Source of the DNA: JAATGI01 sp036510675
Lineage (GTDB): Bacteria; Pseudomonadota; Alphaproteobacteria; ATCC43930; CGMCC-115725
DNA: 16,810 nt
Direction of reading: 5' to 3'
NCBI GenBank assembly: GCA_036510675.1
Contig: DATCDN010000008.1
Location: 1 to 16,810, forward strand
The translations under genes and the position numbers were made by a program. The notes under the pieces were generated by a model that worked only from the letters and a program-made list of their open reading frames with translations, had not been told where the DNA came from and made no database searches. How positions within the stretch are numbered: position 1 is the stretch's first letter; the number at the start of each line of letters is the position of its first letter. Below are positions 13,062 through 16,810 of the stretch, in pieces.

Positions 13062-13850
13062 CTAACGTCCCTGCCATTCCGGCGGGCGTTTTTGCAAGAA
13101 GGCGTCGATGCCTTCCTCGGCGTCCCGCGCCAGCATATTCGTGGTCATGACCTCGCTGGCAAAGGCATAGGCTTGCTCCAGCCCCAATTCAGCCTGGCGA
13201 TAGAACGCCTCCTTGCCGATGGCGAGGGTCAGCGGCGATTTGGCCGCGAGCTGGCGCGCCAGCGCGGTGACCGCTTCGTCAAGGTCCGCGGCCGGCACGA
13301 CGCGGTTCACGAGGCCGATCCGGTGCGCCTCGCCGGCGGGGATCAGCTCGCCGGTCAACAGCATCTCCATCGCCTGCTTGCGCCCGACGGCACGGCTCAG
13401 CGCCACCATCGGGGTCGAGCAGAACAGGCCGATATTCACGCCGGGCGTGGCGAAGCGCGCCGCCTCCGACGCCACCGCGAGATCGCAGGTGGCGACGAGC
13501 TGACAGCCCGCCGCGGTGGCAACGCCGTGGATGCGCGCGATCACCGGCTTCGGCAGCTTGACGATGCTGACCATCAGTCGGCTGCATTGCGCGAACACCG
13601 CTTTATAGGTCTCACGGCCGGGATTGGCGCGCAGCTCGCGCAGATCGTGCCCGGCGCAGAAACCCGGCCCGGCGCCGGCGATCACCACCACTTTCACGGA
13701 CCGATCCTGCGCGACGGCGTCCATCGCCTCCTGCATCGCGCTCATCAGCCCGACCGACAGGGCGTTGCGCGCCTCCGGCCGGTTCATGGTCAGCGTGGCG
13801 ATGCCGTCATTGTCGTGGCGGATGAGAAGAGGTTGGGCGGTTCCATCCAT
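13062..13850 (-). CDS. Crotonase-fold protein, ECHDC3-like, lacking catalytic Glu residues
   Basis: The 262-residue protein has the enoyl-CoA hydratase/isomerase fold: NRPEARNALS (23-32), the oxyanion/CoA loop GPGFCAGHDLRELR (61-74), then KPVIARIHGVATAAGCQLVATCDLAVASE and FATPGVNIGLFCSTPMVALSRAVG. In true crotonases two glutamates act in hydration (rat E144 and E164). By alignment from memory they correspond here to Q117 and G137, so classical hydratase chemistry is unlikely. The GLFCSTP block and AAGCQL pattern match the ECHDC3 type (also found in mitochondria), whose reaction is poorly defined. It converges on cutA with a single base between stops, and nothing nearby indicates a beta-oxidation pathway. 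Confidence 0.88.
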   Translation of the reverse strand: MDGTAQPLLIRHDNDGIATLTMNRPEARNALSVGLMSAMQEAMDAVAQDRSVKVVVIAGAGPGFCAGHDLRELRANPGRETYKAVFAQCSRLMVSIVKLPKPVIARIHGVATAAGCQLVATCDLAVASEAARFATPGVNIGLFCSTPMVALSRAVGRKQAMEMLLTGELIPAGEAHRIGLVNRVVPAADLDEAVTALARQLAAKSPLTLAIGKEAFYRQAELGLEQAYAFASEVMTTNMLARDAEEGIDAFLQKRPPEWQGR

Positions 13851-13922
13851 GGCGCCATTTCACTCCCGCGTGGCGCGTCCGGTCAAGGTGTGTCCCGCCG
13901 ACAATTTCCCTTCGGCGCGCCA

Positions 13923-13946
13923 CCCGCCGGTTGTATGATCGGCGGG
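13923..13946. promoter_or_regulatory. Dyad enclosing a -10-like box
   Basis: CCCGCCG (13923-13929) and CGGCGGG (13940-13946) are perfect 7-bp inverted arms. The 10-base centre holds TATGAT (13934-13939), a good -10 match. The pair sits 20 bases before the start codon of the small exported protein. It could be an operator overlapping the promoter, or an RNA hairpin. No convincing -35 is visible. Confidence 0.4.
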
Positions 13947-13966
13947 CAGAGAGAGGGGTGCATGTC

Positions 13967-14278
13967 GTGAAACGGTCGCTAGTCATCATGGCTCTGGTCG
14001 TGTCGGCGTCGGCCCTTATGGCCCTGGGAGCGCCGTCCGCGCAGGCGCTCGAGGTCGTCACCGGCGATCAATTCGCCGCCCCCCGTTTCTCGGCCCGGCT
14101 GACCGACCCTGACGAGATCGTCCAACAGATGAATGACACCAGCCGCCTCTATGGCGGCGGCAGCGTCGCGATCAGCCGCTTCGGCGACACCACGATCGGT
14201 GTGTTTCAGCCGAGCTTCGGTCGGATCGGGCCCAACGGCGTCGGCCCGCAAATCGCCGCGCCGCGCGATAAGAATTAG
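13967..14278 (+). CDS. Small exported protein, function unknown
   Basis: I do not recognise the family. The 103-residue product begins with a clear Sec signal peptide (MKRSLVIMALVVSASALMAL...SAQA), probably cleaved after A27. This leaves about 76 residues without cysteines. The mature part has GDQFAAPRFSARLTDPDEIVQQMNDTSRLYGGGSVAISRFGDTTIGVFQPSFGRIGPNGVGPQIAAP and is rich in Gly, Phe and Pro. The GTG at 13967 is chosen because AGAGAGGGG lies 9 bases upstream and the signal peptide starts exactly there. The in-frame TTG at 13931 would add 12 charged residues before it. It stands alone between the crotonase gene (divergent) and rplM. Confidence 0.7.
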   Translation: MKRSLVIMALVVSASALMALGAPSAQALEVVTGDQFAAPRFSARLTDPDEIVQQMNDTSRLYGGGSVAISRFGDTTIGVFQPSFGRIGPNGVGPQIAAPRDKN

Positions 14279-14332
14279 TGGTAATATAATACCGTAACAC
14301 TTAAGTCATTGAAAAACCTATAATACCATCTG

Positions 14333-14360
14333 TTGACGGGCCGAAATTGCGTGACATACT
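14333..14360 (+). promoter_or_regulatory. Promoter of the rplM-rpsI operon
   Basis: TTGACG (14333-14338), a 16-base spacer and CATACT (14355-14360) form a good sigma-70 promoter 27 bases before the rplM ATG. The AT-rich stretch just upstream (14279-14330) would suit an UP-type element. It also holds two exact TATAAT hexamers (14285-14290 and 14319-14324) without good -35 partners. Confidence 0.6.
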
Positions 14361-14387
14361 GCGCGACCTTTTTAACGGGGTTGCGTG

Positions 14388-14849
14388 ATGAAGACTTTTT
14401 CCGCCAAGCCGTCCGACATCAAGAAGGGCTGGACGCTGATCGACGCCGAGGGGCTGGTGCTTGGCCGGCTCGCGGCGATCATCGCGACGCGGTTGCGGGG
14501 CAAGCACAAGCCCAGCTATACGCCGCATATGGACACCGGCGATCATGTTGTCGTCATCAACGCGGCGAAGGTTCAGCTGACCGGCAATAAAGGCAAGGAC
14601 AGCGTTTTTCGCTGGTACAGCGGCTTTCCCGGCGGCCTCAAGGAAAAACCCCAAGGGGCGATCCTGGCGGGCAAGCATCCTGAACGCGTCCTGTTCAAGG
14701 CGGTGGAGCGCATGGTGCCGCGCGGGCCGCTGGGCCGGAAGGTGATGGGCCATCTGCGGGTCTATCCGGGCGCCGAGCATCCGCATGAGGCGCAACAGCC
14801 GGTGACGCTCGATGTTGGCGCGATGAATAGCAAGAATAAGAGGGCATGA
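14388..14849 (+). CDS. rplM: Large-subunit ribosomal protein L13
   Basis: The 153-residue protein is L13, an early-assembling 23S rRNA-binding protein. Signatures: MKTFSAKPSDIKKGWTLIDAEGLVLGRLA at the start, LRGKHKPSYTPHMDTGDHVVVINA (37-59), FRWYSGFPGGLKE (74-86, the usual HTGYPGG region), and MVPRGPLGRKVMGHLRVYPGAEHPHEAQQP (109-138). The ATG at 14388 is preferred over the adjoining GTG at 14385, since GGGG ends 7 bases before it. The rpsI start follows the stop after one base, the usual L13-S9 operon. Confidence 0.97.
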   Translation: MKTFSAKPSDIKKGWTLIDAEGLVLGRLAAIIATRLRGKHKPSYTPHMDTGDHVVVINAAKVQLTGNKGKDSVFRWYSGFPGGLKEKPQGAILAGKHPERVLFKAVERMVPRGPLGRKVMGHLRVYPGAEHPHEAQQPVTLDVGAMNSKNKRA

Positions 14850-14850
14850 C

Positions 14851-15372
14851 ATGGCGGAAGAACGGGGATCGCTGAACACGCTTGCGGACGCTTTTGCTGG
14901 CGCCGCGACACGCACCGCCGCCGCGCCGCCGCCGCCGTCCGCGCATGGCGAGCCGGTCGAGATGGTGCAGCCCAAGCTCGACGCGCAAGGCCGCGCCTAT
15001 GCCACCGGCAAGCGCAAGAACGCGGTGGCGCGGGTGTGGTTGAAGCTCGGCACCGGCCGCGTCACGGTCAATGGTCGCGACAGCCCGGTCTATTTCGCGC
15101 GGCCCGTGCTGCGCATGATCATCGATCAGCCGTTTCAGGTCACGAACCGCGCGGCTCAGTTTGATGTGCACTGCACCGTGGTCGGTGGCGGCCTGTCGGG
15201 TCAGGCGGGCGCCGTGCGGCACGGCATCAGCAAGGCGTTGACCTATTACGAGCCAGGTCTGCGGCCGGCGCTGAAGGCGGTCGGCTTCCTGACCCGCGAT
15301 AGCCGCGTGGTGGAGCGCAAGAAGTACGGCAAAGCCAAGGCCCGCCGCAGCTTCCAGTTCTCGAAGCGTTAA
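14851..15372 (+). CDS. rpsI: Small-subunit ribosomal protein S9, N-terminally extended
   Basis: The 173-residue protein is S9, whose C-terminal tail reaches the P-site tRNA. The S9 core starts at about residue 47 (GRAYATGKRKNAVARVWLKLGTGRVTVNGR), continues with GGGLSGQAGAVRHGISKAL, and ends with DSRVVERKKYGKAKARRSFQFSKR. The terminal SKR is the universally conserved tRNA-contacting end. The first ~46 residues form an Ala/Pro-rich, low-complexity extension absent from the ~130-residue E. coli protein. Shorter extensions are common in alphaproteobacterial S9. AAGAGGG lies about 7 bases before the ATG. Confidence 0.97.
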   Translation: MAEERGSLNTLADAFAGAATRTAAAPPPPSAHGEPVEMVQPKLDAQGRAYATGKRKNAVARVWLKLGTGRVTVNGRDSPVYFARPVLRMIIDQPFQVTNRAAQFDVHCTVVGGGLSGQAGAVRHGISKALTYYEPGLRPALKAVGFLTRDSRVVERKKYGKAKARRSFQFSKR

Positions 15373-15398
15373 TTAGGCTCCTTAGAATTTATCAATTA

Positions 15399-15432
15399 AA
15401 ACAGCGGCTTATTGAAAAATGAGCCGCTGTTT
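15399..15432. terminator. Hairpin terminator after rpsI
   Basis: AAACAGCGGCTTATT (15399-15413), tetraloop GAAA, then AATGAGCCGCTGTTT (15418-15432) pairs over 15 positions with one wobble. Only a short T run follows on the plus strand. Read on the minus strand the stem is followed by TTTTAATTG, a better tail, so it probably works in both directions. It closes the rplM-rpsI operon. Confidence 0.8.
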
Positions 15433-15541
15433 CCGCATTCACCAAACATTCACTACCTCTTGTCCGTCTCGCAAGGTCGAGCTACGATTCTCGACCAATC
15501 GTTCACCGATTTTGGATTTTGGTAGAGTCTGCCTCATCTGA

Positions 15542-15582
15542 AGCTTCGAGTTAACGTTCCTCGCGGACACGGCCTCGAAGCT
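15542..15582. repeat. Inverted repeat upstream of integrase remnant
   Basis: AGCTTCGAG (15542-15550) and CTCGAAGCT (15574-15582) are perfect 9-bp inverted arms with a 23-base spacer containing GTTAAC. They lie in the 278-base gap between rpsI and the integrase remnant. Apart from these and the terminator I see no gene in that gap. The arms may be a recombinase or regulator site that came with the mobile element. Confidence 0.4.
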
Positions 15583-15650
15583 GCCCATCGGCGACTTTCG
15601 TCGGAGCGATGAGTTAGCGCCCTTCACCAATTTCGGCACGGGAGGCGACG

Positions 15651-16312
15651 GTGGGGTTCTATCAGGACAGCTTATCGCTCCATGACGGGGCGATCCTTCT
15701 TTATACCCGGCCGGACCGTAAGAAGGTCCGGTATCAGGCGCGGCTCAAAGTGCCCGGCGTCGAGGGCTATGTCGTCCGTTCCCTCAAGACCGCCGACCTC
15801 AAGGTCGCGATCAGCGAACCCGAAGAGCTCTTCTACCAGCTCCGCGCGGAACAGAAACAGGGCCTCGATGTCGCCGCGCCGGCAACCAGCGCGTCAAAGA
15901 CCTGTGGCGCCGCTTCTACAACGTCCATGAAAGCGGCCTGTCCATTCACCGCCAGCGCCTCCACACCCTCATGGGCACCAAATACTTCATCCCGTATTTC
16001 GGCGACCACCACGCCGCCGACATGCCGGATGCCTTCGTCGAAAAATACTGGGATTGGCGCATCGAAATAGACGACAAAGGCAAGCCGTCGCTCGTGGTCG
16101 AGGTGGCTCCCACGACCACGACCGGCGCCCGAACCGTCGTCTGCCGGGAAGGCGCGGAATTCTATATCGAGCGGCTGCGCAAGATGTCGAAACATGGCGA
16201 GCCAGGCGATTATGTTTTTGCCGGCTATGACGGGGAGCCGATCGACAATTTCAACAAGACCTTCGCCAAGGTGCTGGGCGATCGGACCTGCTTGAGGGTG
16301 AGTTGCCGCTAA
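15651..16312 (+). pseudogene. Tyrosine integrase remnant (frameshifted, internally deleted, truncated)
   Basis: The first frame (from 15651) encodes the N-terminal part of a phage-type integrase, VRYQARLKVPGVEGYVVRSLKTADLKVAI...EELFYQLRAEQKQGLDV. Around 15870-15880 the coding sequence moves to another frame, consistent with one lost base. It continues RRAGNQRVKDLWRRFYNVHESGLSIHRQRLHTL, then TKYFIPYFG...VEKYWDWRIEID (core-binding domain). It then jumps to a late catalytic-domain segment, TTTTGARTVVCREGAEFYIERLRK...GDYVFAGYDGEPIDNFNKTFAKVLGD, where the family's first catalytic Arg region appears deleted. The reading ends at RTCLRVSCR before the HxxR and tyrosine motifs (RHTYATFRL-type), cut off by the adjoining IS debris. 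It cannot be active. It marks a decayed genomic island next to rpsI. The full-length comparison is from family knowledge, not alignment. Confidence 0.75.
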
Positions 16313-16544
16313 GTGTGGAGCCTCAACAGAGAGGTGGCTCCGGTCGTCTGAACAGCTTCGCGGTTGAGATAAGTGGATTGCTGCCGGGTTTTCTTCCTTG
16401 GTGTGATGCGCATTTGGCGTGCGACGCAGGGAGGGCGTAGCCCGACCGGAGTTGTGCGCCAAATGCGTTGCGAAGATGGCTGAGCACGCGTCGGCTGAAC
16501 CAGTCAACCACGGCTGCGAGATAGACGAAGCCACGCGCCATCGC
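16280..16544 (-). mobile_element. Remnant of an IS3-type insertion sequence
   Basis: On the minus strand, 16541-16476 encodes MARGFVYLAAVVDWFS followed by RRVLSH. This is the well-known start of the catalytic DDE region of IS3-family OrfB transposases, whose first catalytic Asp is in this block. The upstream ITYIP-type residues and the rest of the catalytic domain are missing. After VLSH the sequence enters an inverted-repeat segment (16409-16467) and then unrelated-looking codons. A hairpin GGAGCC...GGCTCC lies near 16318-16346. The left boundary, where integrase similarity stops, is only approximate. The right side is cut by the IS21-type end. Confidence 0.55.
16409..16467. repeat. Inverted repeat inside the IS3-type remnant
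   Basis: CGCATTTGGCG (16409-16419) and CGCCAAATGCG (16457-16467) are perfect 11-bp inverted arms. Between them lies a second small hairpin, GGGC-GTA-GCCC (16433-16443). The unit separates the recognisable transposase fragment from the rest of the remnant and may be a small palindromic insertion or the stem of an IS end. Confidence 0.5.
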
Positions 16545-16810
16545 TGTAAATTCGCGGGCAATAGTGACCCCCTGAGGGGCGGTTTTCGCGTCCAATAATG
16601 ACCCCCTCTGACGCGGTGTGTCAGCGTCCTTTCCTTTTGCCGGGAAGGATGCTGGGGGATGATTGGCGAGGACATCATCGGTCAGATACGTCGGGCCTAT
16701 TTCGAGCAGCACCGCCCGATCAAGGAGATCGTTCGGACGCTGTCGGTGTCGCGCGCGACGGTGCGCAAAGTGGTCCGCGGTCAGGCGACGGAGTTCAAGT
16801 ACGCGCGCGG
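16545..16810 (+). mobile_element. Left end of an IS21-type insertion sequence (runs off window)
   Basis: A probable terminus TGTAAATTCGCGGG begins at 16545, directly after the broken IS3-type fragment. Two near-identical repeats follow: CAATAGTGACCCCCT (16559-16573) and CAATAATGACCCCCT (16593-16607). They are 34 bases apart, as in the multiple transposase-binding repeats of IS21-family ends. The istA-like gene starts at 16659. The exact terminus and target duplication cannot be fixed without the other end. Confidence 0.65.
16659..16810 (+). CDS. istA: IS21-family transposase IstA, 5' part
   Basis: The frame is open from ATG 16659 to the window edge (50 residues, MIGEDIIGQIRRAYFEQHRP...). It reads as the N-terminal helix-turn-helix of IstA: IKEIVRTLSVSRATVRKVVRGQ has the recognition-helix pattern that binds the IS ends. 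The DDE catalytic domain and the helper ATPase gene istB would follow outside the window. GGGAAGG (16642-16648) lies 10 bases before the ATG, and GGGGG touches it. An overlapping ATG at 16649 is in another frame. Whether the element is complete cannot be seen. Confidence 0.75.
   Translation, partial: MIGEDIIGQIRRAYFEQHRPIKEIVRTLSVSRATVRKVVRGQATEFKYAR

Noticed and set aside
15439..15639. 66-codon minus-strand frame downstream of rpsI
   Set aside because: No ribosome site, no recognisable domain, and it covers the inverted repeat region.
16559..16607. Two spaced repeats considered as a CRISPR array
   Set aside because: Only two 15-base copies, ending in a CCCCCT run, at the end of an IS21-type element. 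They fit transposase-binding repeats and no cas genes are present.
15833..16678. 281-codon minus-strand frame spanning the integrase and IS remnants
   Set aside because: It runs across at least two junctions between unrelated mobile fragments, so it is a chance frame.
16323..16712. 129-codon minus-strand frame containing the transposase fragment as a full gene
   Set aside because: Only about 22 codons match IS3 OrfB. The rest crosses the IS21-type end and a palindromic unit, so it is treated as a remnant.

Overview
The window (about 65% G+C by eye) is a chromosomal segment of an alphaproteobacterium, most likely in or near the Rhodospirillales. The reasons are the gene orders pdhB-pdhC-lpdA-lipA-coq10/ratA and ubiquinol-cytochrome c chaperone-DUF177-rpmF-plsX-fabH-ihfA-merR, a divergent bamE, and rplM-rpsI with an N-terminally extended S9. 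The assignment rests on recognised families and gene order, not on a database search.

Layout. (1) 1-4592, plus strand: the 3' end of pdhB (E1 beta), then pdhC (E2), lpdA (E3), lipA (lipoyl synthase) and a COQ10/RatA START-domain gene that overlaps lipA by ATGA. Enzymes that use lipoate and the enzyme that makes it are co-encoded. Two different GC-rich palindromic elements sit here: one in frame inside the pdhC linker, one between pdhC and lpdA. (2) 4609-7883, minus strand: a GAF-PAS histidine kinase, bamE, a VOC-family protein and a small secreted protein with four cysteines. (3) 8119-12392, plus strand: the chaperone, DUF177 (YceD-like), rpmF, plsX, fabH, ihfA and merR, mostly with overlapping or very short junctions, followed by tRNA-Pro(GGG). 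This links fatty acid and phospholipid initiation (PlsX, FabH) to ribosomal protein L32 and the nucleoid protein IHF. (4) 12426-14278: a small winged-helix-like protein (-), cutA (+), an ECHDC3-like crotonase lacking both catalytic glutamates (-), and a small exported protein (+). (5) 14333-15432: promoter, rplM, rpsI and a strong hairpin terminator. (6) 15433-16810: mobile-element debris, comprising a frameshifted and truncated tyrosine integrase, a fragment of an IS3-type transposase, and the left end of an IS21-type element with the start of istA, running off the window.

Most of the window is conserved housekeeping DNA. I found no CRISPR array, toxin-antitoxin pair, defence island, biosynthetic cluster or clearly new multi-gene system. 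The items most worth a second look are the palindrome used as protein linker in E2, the orphan kinase lodged next to bamE, the crotonase-fold protein without catalytic residues, the DUF177 protein without cysteines, and the nested mobile-element remnants downstream of rpsI.
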